A stretch of 64,000 nt of DNA from Ascidia mentula (GCA_947561715.1 OX387199.1:17799001-17863000); one strand, 5' to 3'. Shown: positions 12,185 through 25,257, numbered from the stretch's first letter. The notes: generated by a model from the sequence alone, not told the origin. Made by a program: numbers and translations.

Positions 12185-12532
12185 TTAACAATTCATGTTT
12201 GGTGCTATGGTAGTACCTGAATTACCACACATGTGTTTGCTTATTTTCTCGGAAAATACACGGCATTTTGCGGGGAATATAAATGTTAAATATGTTACTG
12301 TAACTACATGACAGGCAAACACTACAACGCTCATAATACCTATTAAATCCAAGACGAATATCATCATTGGAAAGGCCCATGACTGACTGAGCGACGATAC
12401 AGGAAAAATGTACAAATTCAGACCAACGGTTCTAGTCTTTAAAAGCATACGCATGTAAAGACTAAATACGGAATTTCTGCGACTTTCACATAAACATTCA
12501 TTTGAACTGTCTCTTACGTACTTCAACCACAC
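12185..12532 (-). other. Open frame with one membrane segment, uncertain
   Basis: A 115-codon frame containing a hydrophobic stretch (MMIFVLDLIGIMSVVVFAC) lies just upstream of the LRRC8-like gene on the same strand. In copy B the matching frame has a TAG where this one has TGG, leaving only about 60 codons. It ends near a possible splice donor (TTCAG|GTACTA), so it could be a 5' exon, a separate small gene or chance. I recognise no family. Confidence 0.2.
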
Positions 12533-13056
12533 AACAATTCACCTATATTCATGACTGTTATTTCGCAAAATTCAAAGACAAATCATCGCATTTTTTGCTG
12601 TAGTATTGAGCTTAAAAATCGTAGAACTGTTTAACTAGCGAGCAACGCGAGCATTACACAATCACCAGTCAACTACTGAGCTTGGTTTTATCTCTTTTCG
12701 TTTTAGTGACACCAGACGAAGCCATACGAAGCCATTCTCTGTGTTTCGGTTGAATGGTTCACTGTGCGTGATCGCTGATTGAATTCCGTGTCGCCATTTT
12801 ATAGTCGCCAGACTGTGTTTGTGTTGAAAATAAAGGAGTGGTATGGAGTTACACGTGGAGTGCGTATTCTTGTTGCCCCCCAAAAAATAAACTTATTTTA
12901 CACAAACTAAAATCTAATTAAACAAGCTTTTGTGCTCATTTAAGTCAAAGGATATATGAAGGATGGGATTTAAGCTGAACACTTTTACTCTGCCAAAACG
13001 ATCAGTCGCACAACGGTAAATAATCTAGGTCAGTCCTATAGTGATCACATATTTAA

Positions 13057-13735
13057 TTCCCGCAGCTTCCGGTTGTCGCTTATCGCCAACCACCTAACCT
13101 GAAAACATTGTTAACCCACACGGGGACTACTACCAAGAAGAACTTTGGGACATACCCATGTGGAGGTGCGAGATACGCATTATGCCACCATATACACCGG
13201 TCTAATCACCTCATGACTAAGCATAGGCAAAATTTCTCACCACAGGGAACATTTTCCTGCAGGTCAACCAACGTCATTTACGCCTTAACGTGTGCTCGCT
13301 GTCCAGGAGCTTTGTGCATCGGACAAACCGGACAAACACTAAGACAACGAATGAACGGACACAAGAGCGATATTCGGCACAACAATACCGAGAAACCGGT
13401 AGGAGCTCATTTCAACGAGCCTGACCACAGTGTTGAAGACATGAGGGTTATGGTTCTGCAGAAGGTCCAGAGAAGAACTAGACTAGCGAGAGAGACGGCG
13501 GAACAACGCCACATCGAAAAGTTTGACTCTATCAACCACGGTCTCAATAGAGACTGGGGCTTTACGAGTCACTACGCGCACCAAGATGCCACGGGCACTA
13601 ACTGACCAACAATGATCACCTCTTCGTGCGTTTTTCCTTTTTTTCTTTCTTGTTAGCGCTGTTACCGCATTTTATTTGACACGTCATTTGCTGCACCTGA
13701 AGAAGCGAGATCAATCTCGCGAAAGCTCGTGCTAA
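13057..13735 (+). mobile_element. 5'-truncated Penelope-like element with GIY-YIG domain, copy A
   Basis: The frame runs from 13057 to the stop at 13603-13605. It begins VVAYRQPPNLKTLL, the conserved linker after the reverse transcriptase of Penelope-like elements, then a cysteine-rich stretch and the GIY-YIG nuclease region (VIYALTCARC, CIGQTGQTLRQRMNGH, then GAHFNEPDH). The YIG tyrosine reads as cysteine in both copies. The reverse transcriptase is missing. Downstream at 13693-13733 is a stem-loop (GCGAGA, TCAA, TCTCGC) flanked by short complementary arms and then AATAAAG, taken as the element's 3' end. It is present in both duplication units, so the insertion predates the duplication. Confidence 0.85.
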
Positions 13736-13811
13736 TAAAGTGGTTTCATAGTCAGTCTCTTATAAAAGCAGTGCACAAGCAAGCAATATATTCACATATT
13801 TAATAAAAGTG

Positions 13812-13999
13812 TTCACAGTGGCTGATCGGGAAAAGTGGCTGATCCAGCTTGGCTGCAATGCCTTGGCTGCGAAGCCTGTGAACCTTATGATCAGAATATT
13901 AGAGCTGTGATCGCCAAATATAAAGGGCCTGCGCAGTGGGATGATCCCGCCTTGCTATGCGTAAGCATGGCATTACTTCTGCGTTGTTTAATAAAAGTG
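13812..13999 (+). mobile_element. tRNA-derived SINE body, 5' truncated
   Basis: This is the body of a SINE also seen at 35445-36073 and 63145-63330 (GTGGCTGATCCAGCTTGGC, CGCCAAATATAAAGGGCCTG). It is flanked by 13-bp direct repeats TTTAATAAAAGTG at 13799-13811 and 13987-13999. Unit B has a single TTTAATGAAAGTG at the matching place (about 31355), an empty site, so this copy inserted after the duplication or was lost from B. The tRNA head is missing. The frame through it is not a gene. Confidence 0.75.
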
Positions 14000-14503
14000 C
14001 TGTTGTTTTATCTGCTCGGAAGATGAACACAGTTGTATTTGAAACACCAGCATAATTACATAAAGTTTGCCTTCAAATTTGTAACTCGGGAATTAATCTG
14101 GAATTAGCATGCGTAAAAACACACTTTGCTTGTTTATTTGAAATAATTGTTGGACATTTTTAAGGATCTTAGCTTAACTGCGGCCAGCAAAGATCCTTCA
14201 TCCCAACCCACCGAGGTTTACTGTACTTCCCAACACTATTATTTACGACAATGTTAATGCAACAAAAATGTTATTTACCAAAATGTTAAAGCAAAGGTTA
14301 TACGTCCAGGTTGCTTGTGCAAATGTTTACATAGTATTGACTAATTTTCGTAATAACGCTTTCCGGCTAACAGCACGAATGCAAATTTGGTTGTTGGTAA
14401 TGCTGGGCAAAACTTTAGACAAAAACACAACCAACTTTTTCGGCAGTACGTTGTTTCGTCAAGAAAAAAAAATCGACTTATTGTTTGGGAAATATACTGG
14501 TTT

Positions 14504-15554
14504 TTAGCCATAATAATACAGTCCGCTTATTCCGTCTTTGAACACATCTTTGCCATAAAATCTTGAGTAAATGGGCCTGTTAACAGCATCTAAAATCCAA
14601 GGCCTTGTGACATCCTTTTGTCCTTCACAATGTCCGACGACAACATCGAATAATTCCATGACTTGATCATTTGCACCATAGCTCGCTATCTTTTGCCTTT
14701 GTGTACATTGGGGGCCAACCCAGTGAACAAAGGCCATTTTCTTGAGGAATGAACCATCGTAGCCTTCACCAATAGCTTCGAAAGCCAAGTATCTGTACAG
14801 GTATACACAGGTAACGGCAAATAAGAGAATTTGTGTGCTTTTTTTATGTACAGCATTTACTCGATTAGCCGCCATCGATTTTAAACTACATGCATATGTG
14901 ACAGGCAATTTTGTAGCACAAGCATTGCCATCAAGTTACGCTGAAAACCAATTTTGACATATTGTTACACAATGGTCGGTAAAGGCGGATCTTAAATAAT
15001 AGAAATAAGAGCTACAGAATATATAAACTATAATTGTTTTTGATGCTGAGGTTAATTGACAAGAAATGTAAACTTCTGATGCGAACCCATGGATTCAAAT
15101 GTAACAAATAATGTTTTCTTCGTTTATTTTTAAGATTGCGTCGTACAATCTTACTCCGACTGATTCATTTTTCAGATAAATATTTGTTAATTGTAATAGA
15201 ACGACCGATCGTCTTACATGGTTGTTATATACATGAAGCCAATTTGTTTCCTTTCAGTCACCTAAACATGCCTATATGACGCAAATTTTAAAAAAGAGAG
15301 GTTTTGTTTGTTGTTTAATGAAAAGATTCCAACTGATCATTAACAAATTTTTACTTTTCTCACCGTGCGCTCTCATCATCGAATATATCCACCAAGTCTT
15401 GAAAGGGGTCAGAACTGATGCTAGCGATAGTCTTGTCCACCTTTAAGCAGTATCGTATTGAACTTGCATCGAGCAACATGGAGAAACCGCGATATTTCTT
15501 CTTCTGAACTATTTCGTTATATAAAGTAAACACATCAGCATCCACGTCGAACAT
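14504..15554 (-). CDS. ADF/cofilin-homology domain protein (two exons)
   Basis: Exon 1 is 15554-15364 (start ATG at 15552-15554) and exon 2 is 14792-14504. The junction GCACG|GTGAGA to TGTACAG|ATAC keeps phase, giving 159 residues. The product has the ADF-homology layout of cofilin and related actin-depolymerising proteins: DVFTLYNEI near the start, then SARYLAFEAIGEG (compare the RYALYD strand of cofilin), KKMAFVHWVGPQ (compare VFIFWAP) and RQKIASYGANDQV (the long actin-binding helix, compare KSKMIYASSKDAI). Its likely role is actin binding in the cytoplasm. Sequence similarity is weak and the C-terminus (SGLYYYG) is unusual. It is absent from duplication unit B, where Penelope and inverted-repeat fragments take its place. 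Confidence 0.6.
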
Positions 15555-16444
15555 ATTGCTGTAAGCAGCTTTTGGGTTTAGTTGCTACGTGTACATAAAC
15601 ATTTGTCGTGCTTGATGCGTGGTTGCGATGAAATAACAGCTACTTCCTCCGTGCATGGCGTAAATTACGAGAACTTTGTCAATGCTTGCGTCGGTTCTTG
15701 AATCATCTGCAAAACGTAACAGGTCAAATCCGACCCAAGTAAAGTTCTTCAATAAAAACAGATCTCTTTTAATAGAGTTGTGTAAATTTTGTGGGTTTCT
15801 ATCGTTGGTAAAACAGTTAAAAGGACCAGTTTTGAATGTAAGAAAACAACGCCTAATTTCCCTATTTTCATGATTACTTACAACAATTTTTTTTTGCGCG
15901 AAAACATGGTGTTTGATCGCTTATGTTTGCTAACAATCGCAACTGAAATATATTTGCAAAAAATCTACAGAGACGAAAAAAACTTTATGCATTTTTTTTA
16001 AACCATAATTCCCCTGAAAACCAATCTTCAAAAACTCATATGTGTGTATGACAAGGATTTCCAAGCAGCCATGTTTCACAAAACTTTTACTTGCTACTAA
16101 CGTTGTGTGTAACTACAACAAGGTACGAGATATAGGAAATACTGGAAAGACGCAATCGTCACAGTGGATTGAATATTTCTTCAACGCAAACCAACCAATA
16201 CGACAATTCAATAGTCATACGTTCCGCAATACAAAGCAAAAAAAACACATCAGTAAAGCAACTGGTAGGGATATAATCATAAAAAGTACTGAACACCAAC
16301 TACATAAATTCGAGTGTTTAGGACGCAATATTTCCATAAAATACTGTTTGTGGACAGCAAGTGGAATTGTTACTCGTCCAAATTTTCTTGAGATTCAACA
16401 TCAACAAATTAAAATATCCTAAAAATTAAAATCAATCAATTTCC

Positions 16445-19400
16445 TCATGGCGTCAGTTCTTGGTAATGAGAACGCTTTAAAGTCTCCAGGAAAAACTCTT
16501 CATCCTCCAAGAAGTCTCTGTCCTAAAACAAATCGTATATTACGTCATACCCCTATAACACAACCAACCAATCACTGACGTCCCACACCTTATCGGCAGA
16601 ATGTTGCCACAATAGTGAGTCTGCGTCTGGAGATGGAAGAACCGGTGTTACTGGATGAGCGCTCAGTTTTACTGGCGTTACGTCATACTGACGTAGATGT
16701 AACGGAATGGGTGACGCGGTACGTACGGGTTGAATGACGTGGCGCGACGTATCAAGCCTGTCTTCCACGACAAGTTTTCTTTCCTGTTTTAATTCAAAAC
16801 TTGAGACTTAAAACAAGGCAAAAATGTGAAACTGCAAATCAAAAGTGACGACAGCAACTTTAATCAACAGAATCGCGGTTAAACACTTTGACGGCAGCAG
16901 TTGCTTGGCGCCAATGCTGGTGCTTCTTATATCAGTTGAAAAGTAATGCAATCTCTAATTCGAATATACTTTGGGAAACAAATAACAAAATAATTAACTT
17001 CTGCAAAGTTTGCTACAATCGCGTACCTCTGCCAGCAGTTGGCGCTGTCGAGCCAGTTCCTCGGATTTTGTGTGAATATCGCTCAAGCGTATCCGATGTT
17101 CCGCTTCGATGCGCTTTGCTTCTTGCAACGCTCGACTGCTTTCGGTCATTTTTTCCGAATGTTTCTATTTATAAAAAAAATATTTTATAGATTTGGGCCG
17201 AAAAACACAACAGACTGGCTGCACAGAACAACAGAAATTGTTTTGTTGACGAAAATTAGTACGCGCATCAAATCAAATAACTGATAGAGAGAATTATCCA
17301 CAAGTAAGGAAACTGTGATGGTGCAAAAAATATATACCATTAGAAAGTATTTCCCTGGCTATTTTGTTTGAAAATGTTTGCTGGTGTGAATTGTGATGGA
17401 AATTACTAACCTCCCGTAGTGTTTTTACATCTCTCTCCTGCGCCAATACCGTCTTCCTCCGTTCCTCCAACTCCTGTTCCGACTCCGCAACACCATCGAT
17501 CCTCCTTTCAACATCTTTCTTCTCCAAATTTAATCTCGTTTCCAACACTGCCAAACGCTCAGCCTTTCCAGCTAACTGAGCCCGCTCCTTTGCCAGTTCT
17601 TCCGCCGCGATTCGACGCTCGGTTTCCCGCTGCGACATTCTTTCCGACTCGGCCGCTCTGGCTTCCTCTAGCGCCCGAGCTGCGATTCGTGCTTCCTCGT
17701 CTCTTCGAGCAAATTTCTCTCTTTCTTCGCGAGCTTCTCGTTGAAATGTTTGTTGCATCATCATTGCTTCGTTCTATCCAATAATGACAAAGGGTCAGTT
17801 TTGCTGCATACAGATGATCACTGTTTCGACCTGCGAAGCTTCATCATTACAGCTTGATGCGACTATGTACGATCTTGGTGTGACTATGTACGACATACTA
17901 AGGCCAAGGCCAAGCAAAAGTGAAACCAACAGTGTCACCAGGTCCAGTGTAACAAAATATTTTGGCCCCATGTTTATTTAAAGTTAAAATTGTTTGCAAA
18001 CAAATTGAAACTTTGGAAATTGTTGTGATAAATATGGCGTTCAGTGCTGTTGCGTAAAAGTCTAAGAAAAATAAATCCTACATGAGCTTTTCTTGCTTGC
18101 TCCCTCTCTAGTGCCACCTGTTGGACAAGTTGTCGTTTTTCATTTTCCAGTGAGCTTTGGGCAACCTGAAGATTCTTTTGTTCCATCTATAGCAGAAAAT
18201 TGGTTTTTATTTCGTAAAGCGTCATCCAAATAACCGCCTTGGGTTTCAACTCAATGTTTATGGCTATTCACAAAAATAAATGCATTTATTTTATAGTGAG
18301 CTCCTGATAGGGCAACTGTCAGTACAGCTAGGACTTCAACGATATTGTCGGCTAAATATCCGGCAAGACTTCCACCTTGTGGTCACAGATCGTTGAAAGT
18401 AGCACCATAGCTGCACTGATGAGACATATTAGGTCGAAACAGTTGCCCTCTCTACAGCTCACCATAAAAACAACATTATTACATCCGTTAAGTTTAAGCA
18501 TATTCGAATTTTAGGAATGAGGCATTCATTTAACATACCAGTAAACACAGTTGTTTTTCGTTATGAAAAATTTAAATAAGATCTTTACCTGCATTTGATA
18601 CTGAAGCTCTTCGAACCTCCTGTTCATTTCACTTGTTGTAGATTCCAATCTGAAAACAAAATGCGCAATATTTTAAATCCTCATGAAGTAAATGAAATCT
18701 TCGCCCACAGTGGGATCAATAATCTACAGACAGATGACATTTTAATCAGGGGGTGCTGTGTGACTGTGCATTTTTTTAAAAACACCACCTGACCCAAATT
18801 AGCCTCTAGATACGACTTTTTGGAAGGGGTTTAGCTTACAGTACAAATATGTATCACATGTCTATACCAGAAAACCTCCTAACAAAGCATGGCGGTATTC
18901 GTTTGACTTGATAACCTGTGTTTTTATCAGAGCCCACGTCACTTTATTTTATTTTGTTTGCAGCTACTTTTTTTCCAAAACAGCTCACTCACTTTGATGC
19001 AGTATGTTGCAGGGAGTTGTGAGATTCGGTGTTGCTCCGTTGGATGGCCTGAAGTTGCGCTTGGATTGCTGTGAAAATAAGTAAGACGAATAATTCGCGT
19101 GTGTGTGTGATAAGTCACAGAAACAATACAGTTTGCAACTTTACGCAAAAAAAACTGGTTACAAATTTACGCCTAGTGCAATACTTGGATACCATACTAC
19201 TTCAAGCAGAAAAATACAGTGGCTACCATCGCACAGTGATAGAAATACATTTTACACATGGAATCGCAACGATAATGTGTTACGCACTGGATTGTATCTT
19301 GCTGTTGTCCGATGCCATGCTTTCGCAATGCTGAGTCATCGTTTGAAACGCTGAGTCAAATTTTACGGTTACTTGTTGTAACAGCTGGGTGGCGCTATCG

Positions 19401-22400
19401 AGCTTCTCCGTTGTCTCCGTTACACTTCTGGAAAAAAAATGATTCTTGGAAACAAAACCGGAGAATTTATTAGGCTAACAAAAAATGAGTTAAAAAAACT
19501 AACCTTAAAATTTGGGAAGAATTCCTGATGGTGTCAATCTCTTGAGCGTGGGAATTCTTTAATCTCGTCATTTGCATTTCGTAATCGTTTCGCGTGTCCT
19601 CCAGCGCCCTTAAGTGAAACTCTCGCAATCTACAAGTATTAAGTATTAATTTTATTTTTCCCGTCGTGATAGCAGTGTAAATACGCTGTAAACATGTGCA
19701 GTGAACTGACGAGAACCGAACAGCTTTAAACCGTAAGCGGTTATCGAGAAGCTGCCGGGAGAAGGTGGAGGTATTTACACATTAAAACAAGCATACGCAT
19801 GAAAAAGAAGAAAGCGCAAGGCAAAAACTTGCGTACACTAGAAAACAGAAGGCGAAAACAGTTGCGACCCAATCGTGGTGAACGAAAAATTAAGGCATGA
19901 GCAAGTTAACACCATTGTTTGGGAAGTTTTGTTCACAAAAAACGAATAAATCGTTGAAATGTGGATGTATTTTGCTTAAATAACAATTTAAGTAAATATG
20001 TGTTTGGAGTAAGCCATAGTAGCAGCAATTATTATAACTTAAAGTTAGACTACGAAAAATTGCATTGAATTTTGTATTGTACATAAGCAAACATTTTATT
20101 GTACAGTATTTATGTTGATAAGGTTAATATTTATGAGGTATTGATGGAAGTAAATTGACATACAGGACAAGGAAACATTATTGGGTCATGTTTATGCTTG
20201 AGAATAAACAGTGTCACCTTTTTATCTCATCCTGTTCGGCGAGATCCCTTCCGGCAGCTTCTCTCGCATGCTCTCGTGATTGTTCTCTCACAGCATCTAA
20301 CCTTGCCCCATAGGATTCTTTGATGCTTTCAATCTCTCGTTCTGATCGTTGTTGGATTTCGACCAGAGAACGTTGAAGTAACTTAATATTAAGTGACGAA
20401 TATTTTATAAACTGGTGCAAACACATATTTCCTTATAAATCTAAAATAATATGCAAAAATGCTCGTCCACTACTCGGCCTACATTTGTTTATGCCATTGC
20501 AGCGTTTGTAAAGGTTACATTAGGTCATTGTCGGTACACGGGTTACTGTAGGTCACCTCCACTCTTCCGTCGTATGCTTGTTGTGTCAGCTCCAAATCCG
20601 ACCGAAACCCGAGTTGAGCTTCGTGCAACAGCCCCCTCAGGTGGTGAAGTTGCGACTCTAGCGATCGGAGTTGGGAGTCGGAGGTGGAAGATGGCGGTTG
20701 ATGAGGAAAAGGCTTGTTAAATCCTGGACGCACATCTGGGAAGTTGTGAGAAAGGTTGTAAATTCAGTGAAGATTTTAATGCTGGAAAGAGTTTCTATTA
20801 TCCGTCGCAAAAAAATGACTACATGTAACATACTTTTTTAAACGGTAAAACTAAACGCCCGATTGGCAACAGTGGTAATGTCATTAGAATATAACTTACT
20901 TCTAGCAAATTAATACACAACAACACTGGAAAACAAATCACTTCGAACTTCGTTACTAAATAGAAGATCTTGACGAACTGCTTGGATATTAGACGATTAC
21001 CAGCGTAATGTTTTCTTTACCTTCCGTGGTAATGAAGTTCTGTATCGGAAGTCTGTCATTGCGCGGTTGATTGAATACATCATCACGTGACTGTTGGTGC
21101 GCAGACACGCGTGACGGACGCCTCTGATTAGTCGGTTCGATTTCATCGAGGATGTTAGCCTCGGACACGTGCTGGGGAACTTTGCTGTTGAGAGAAAAAA
21201 AGCAAATCCAAACGACTTAGATATTTTGCACAGGAGACCTAGTGTTTAATGACCAGAGTAGTGACAGAAATATGTGGAGACACAATCACGAACTGATCAT
21301 ACTTACAAGTTGACTAAAGTTGCAACTGAAAGTAACACATCAAATCAACCTTACGACATAACCCTACACATTCACCTGAAAGGTAGTTTAGATGGAGTTG
21401 TCGCCACAGGGGATGATGGGGCAACTAAGGGGGAAGCAATAGGTGATGATCTCACTCTAGGTGGTTTACCCACAGTTGGAGGGGGCTCCGTTGAAGTCAC
21501 AGAATCATTATCATCGCCCTGTGACAAATCATATTTGCCAACAATTTAGTACTGACGGTCATACTTTGCAACAAACAACACAAGAGAGAACTACAACTTT
21601 TAACACACAAACATTTTATCGCAGGACAGAAAATCGCAACACACACTTTGAAAGAAGTTTCCAATTTTCTAGGCCTTCTGTTGGAAGGTGTTGAGGTTGG
21701 CCTGTAAAAACATATATAGTAAAATCAGGAATATATTTGGGCATTTTTTTTACTTGACAGCTGCGATTTCTTCATCAGAAAGTGGTGAAATATTGGATTG
21801 AAAATAAAATCACATAAAAGAGAATACAGTTATTTTGACATCTTAACTGCATGGACAAAGTTTATGTTAGCAACATAAGTTTAACTACAACACACCTAGG
21901 TAGACTCGGTTTGTCGCTGAGAACTGAATCGAGATCAACTTCATCACCAAGACCCAGAAATTCCATTGATTTTGATCTTTCATTACCAGGCTTTCCTGGT
22001 GCGGGGGTTGGTACTAAATATTATTTTAAAAACAATTTTTATATTGAAATGATGAATACAAAAAAAAGTAGATCAGCACAGACCTAGAGAAAATTTCATT
22101 ACAGGTGTTAATAATTGTAACTAGTACCAAAAACAAAAGTGCACGAATGTTTTTACACAAGTTCACCTTTTGGTGTGACAGAACTAGAATCAGCATCGGT
22201 CAGAAAATCAAAGAAATTGTCCGTCTTTCGACTGTACAATAAAAAAAATCATAAAAATTGAATATTTTTATATGTCTTACATCATAAAACAACATACTTT
22301 GTGCCTAGAGGTGGTTTCTGTCTTCTGTCGGATGGTGTGCTAGTGCTGGATGGTTGATATCCACCAAATGACACTTCCTTTGGTTCAACTGGTTTGGGAC

Positions 22401-24121
22401 TGGGTTTGGAAAACTGTTGGGCTTGAAATGAGTCTTAAATGACAAAACAACATTAGTATCACAAATAGTTGAAAAAATTTTGATTGTAATGAATACAATG
22501 CCAACAGTAAAATAATTTTTGTACAAAATAAAATGGATATTAGATTGACAAGTTTGCTGAGAAATACCACCTTTCATGAAGTTCCCATCTTTATCGAACA
22601 ACGTTTTTCTTGGTTTTTCCTCCGACTTTTATTAACGGGCCGGGTGGAAAGCAAGTCGTCCAATCGTGACAGGCTGTCATTCTCTTTACTGTAAGAGAAC
22701 AAACAACTAATACAAAAACAATATCAAAAAACTCTATAAAAAGACATTTACAAAATGCACCTTTGTTTTGGTAATTGTTTGTCATCATCTAACCCAAGAG
22801 CATCAAATACATCGTTGTCATCGTCAGCAAATGCCACATCTTCACTTTCAAGTGACACCTTAGTTGACACTAGGAAAATAGTTACAGAAGAATGTGATCA
22901 ATGAAAAGTTTAATGCAGCCAATCACAAACTATCAACCACCAATGCAACTGGATGTGATCCTACACCAGATTGATTCTCCGCAAAAATTACTTTTTATAG
23001 GGTATCTGACAATAGAATCCTAATGGTTTATTAGTGTTCAGACTTTTTTATTGTCATAATTTTATTAGTATGTGTGATATGTACTTGATATTAATGTAAA
23101 ATAGATGTGATTTGTTTTTTAAGTGACAGTGCCAACGACAATCAAAAACCTGGTTTTGTGCTGGATTTCCCTGCTGGTTTCTTGGTAAATTTTTTTTCCT
23201 TTTCAACTTTTGGAACTGGCTCGTTTATTTGAAATGAATCATCATCTGACAAAAGGTCTTTTAGTGGATCATCTAGGTCAAAGTCAAGGTCATCTGCACA
23301 TATAAGTCAATTAGTCGTAAACTTCAAAATCTTTCCAAACATTTTTTTTTACCGTGATCATCTTTTTTCACATCCTGTACACTGCTGTTATGGAAACTTA
23401 CTCTTTTCTTTTCACCAAATGACGACTTCTTTGCGGAACTTAAAGTTGAATTAAGCTGAAATACATTCACAGTTCAATGTATTGCTGACTAAAGTTTATA
23501 TTTAGCATGAAGATATACAGTTAAGAAATTGTGCACTTTTAATTAAACTTAGCAAACACTTGAAAGTTCTTGCTCAAACCAGTAAACTAGATTAGAAAAC
23601 TAGTTTCACAAAAAAACCTTTTGGTTGCTCAGAGTTGTCTTTTCTTTCAGTACTGTCTTTTTTTCACCAAATAACTCTGCATCCAAATCATCCATACCCT
23701 ACAAAATAAGAATTATACATACTCTGCATTTTGGGTAAACACACAAAATGTCCCACTTTTAATGATTCAAGAAGAGCTTGTGGATCTGCATCAGACATCT
23801 CGGATGCGGTTCCATCATCAACACTGTCCTTAAGTGAAAAAAACATTACATTAAAAAGATCATTATTTTTTTGTAATTACAATACAAATGCTTACCATGC
23901 TTGCACTTCAGTTACAGACAATTTTTTAGTTTTTTTCTCTAATAACCTAAAAATAAAGGCTGGAACGGCAACATAATAATAGATTATGATAAGCAAATGA
24001 AAAAGTATATATACTTTTGCAGAAGCGCGTACAGTTTGCAACGGATTAGGTTAATTGCAAAAATTATCTGAAGCAAATTGCTAAAAAATTCCAAAATTAC
24101 CGGTTGAAGTTTTGTTGACAT
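16445..24121 (-). pseudogene. FBF1: Fas-binding factor 1 (FBF1)-like ciliary coiled-coil gene, copy A, frameshifted
   Basis: A many-exon minus-strand gene. The start exon is 24101-24121 (MSTKLQP), followed by exons such as 23757-23828 (SDADPQALLESLK) and 23618-23698 (GMDDLDAELFG). Then come acidic exons with DVFDALGLDDD and EVSFGGYQPSS, long coiled-coil exons (17411-17766, rich in RREERE and AAEELAKERAQL runs) and a last exon ending FLEDEEFFLETLKRS before the stop at 16445-16447. These motifs fit FBF1, a transition-fibre protein of the ciliary base. A run of four T at 22627-22630 is five T in copy B. In copy A the exon LSRLDDLLSTRP therefore shifts frame and stops before its donor. Copy A is probably non-functional unless this is a sequencing error. 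The second exon (about 23895-23950) is uncertain. Confidence 0.7.
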
Positions 24122-24164
24122 TCGTTGCGCTTCGCTTGCGTTGAGATTGTCACGCTTCAGAAAT

Positions 24165-24548
24165 TCTGAGATGTAAATATACGTGTACGATTTCTTTGTT
24201 TGGTTGCATGCGATCGCACTTTTTTGTCTTGTTATTCCATGATAAACATTTCGACATGAAAAAAATCACAAAACTGAAGGATAGGTGTAGAAAAGAAAGG
24301 GTTATTGCGACCATGATTACCAGAAACACAATATGGGCTACTTCAGTCCACTTTCTGATTTTTGGTTGCAAAAATCTTTACCGCAAAGCTAAGGTAGGTT
24401 AGTTTGGACCAGTTTTTCCAAATGATTCTTCACTCTAATTTCGGTCAGTTTTGCTTAAATATCTAAACCGTTTCCTTTTTAAGACTTTGGGTGTTATTCT
24501 CGACAAGGCACTTGCTCTATTTTGTCAAAAATTATTTTGCTTATCACC
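24165..24548. other. Upstream flank of FBF1 copy A, no gene seen
   Basis: Homology to unit B stops at about 24165. The remaining bases up to the open frame at 24549 show no recognisable feature. Confidence 0.3.
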
Positions 24549-25085
24549 TTAACGAAACTTATGATTAACAAGGCTATTTTGCCGCAATGGATGCAGAGGA
24601 TCGCACAAGTCGTGTATCGGTGGCAGACAACCTTGTACTCCAAACCTGCTGATAATTTGGCAGAGAGGCAGCGCTCTGAAATAACGGAGAGCCTCAACGG
24701 GTTCGTACCCAGGTGTACTAACGACCCGTGAATTTTGCCCCTCTGGATGATATTCGAATTGGCCGACTCTCAGCCTTTCTTCGTACATGTAATGAAAGAG
24801 AAGACTCCTGACGTCGTCACCCCGGCTAGTAAATTCCGAATTTGGTGGTCTTTCAAAACTTGCGTAACCACCAGACTTAATCACCCACTGGTGACTAAAT
24901 GTAGAATAAGTAAAGTAATCTTGAATCGGTCTTTGGTGTGAGCAATGATTCCGAGGCGAGGTAAAGAACTCTCGCAGTAACTCTTGATCAGCAATTAACT
25001 CAGGCGACACCCCGTACGCAGACCAATCTGCTTGCCTGTACCCGTAGATCCTTTTCAAAGCTTTCAACCAATTGTAGTTGTCCAT
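24549..25085 (-). CDS. Unrecognised ORF, possible retroelement gag-like fragment
   Basis: A frame of 178 codons starts at the ATG at 25083-25085 (MDNYNWLKALKRIYGY). It is rich in aromatic and charged residues, with no motif I can name. It exists only in unit A, between the FBF1-like gene and the peptide pseudogene, so it looks inserted. Upstream on the same strand are a TATATAA box at 25251-25257 and three near-copies of GAATAAATCCAAC (25104-25136, plus strand). That arrangement would fit the 5' end of an LTR retroelement reading into gag, but I see no second LTR, primer-binding site or polymerase. A single-copy unknown gene is the alternative. Confidence 0.35.
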   Translation of the reverse strand: MDNYNWLKALKRIYGYRQADWSAYGVSPELIADQELLREFFTSPRNHCSHQRPIQDYFTYSTFSHQWVIKSGGYASFERPPNSEFTSRGDDVRSLLFHYMYEERLRVGQFEYHPEGQNSRVVSTPGYEPVEALRYFRALPLCQIISRFGVQGCLPPIHDLCDPLHPLRQNSLVNHKFR

Positions 25086-25250
25086 ATATCCATTTATTGA
25101 TAAATCCAACGAATAAATCCAACGAATAAATCCAAGTACAGTATAGTATAATTGTAACTCCTATACAGTGTACTAGAGCAGAACCAACATCTTAGATCCT
25201 CACACCGCAACGGTTAGACCAGACTGACCGGCGAGCCCTAGTGGCCCTGC

Positions 25251-25257
25251 TTATATA
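25251..25257 (-). promoter_or_regulatory. TATA box upstream of the ORF at 24549
   Basis: The minus strand reads GGCTATATAAGCAGGG. A near-consensus TATA box in a locally GC-rich context lies about 165 bases before the start codon. It could be the U3/R region of a retroelement or an ordinary core promoter. Confidence 0.4.

Noticed and set aside
12662..12883. Minus-strand frame of 73 codons, conserved in copy B (30216)
   Set aside because: It is conserved only because the whole segment is duplicated. It has no domain, and the sequence looks like repeat or untranslated DNA.
15676..16001. Plus-strand frames between the ADF-like and FBF1-like genes
   Set aside because: Low-complexity AT-rich sequence, partly missing from unit B, with no domain.
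16042..16422. Plus-strand frame of 126 codons
   Set aside because: It lies in the 3' flank of FBF1 copy A. The copy in unit B has a deletion of about 45 bases and a frame change, so there is no coding constraint.
21274..21694. Plus-strand frames over 21274-21694 and 37263-37746
   Set aside because: They are antisense to proline-rich FBF1 exons that have good splice sites on the minus strand.
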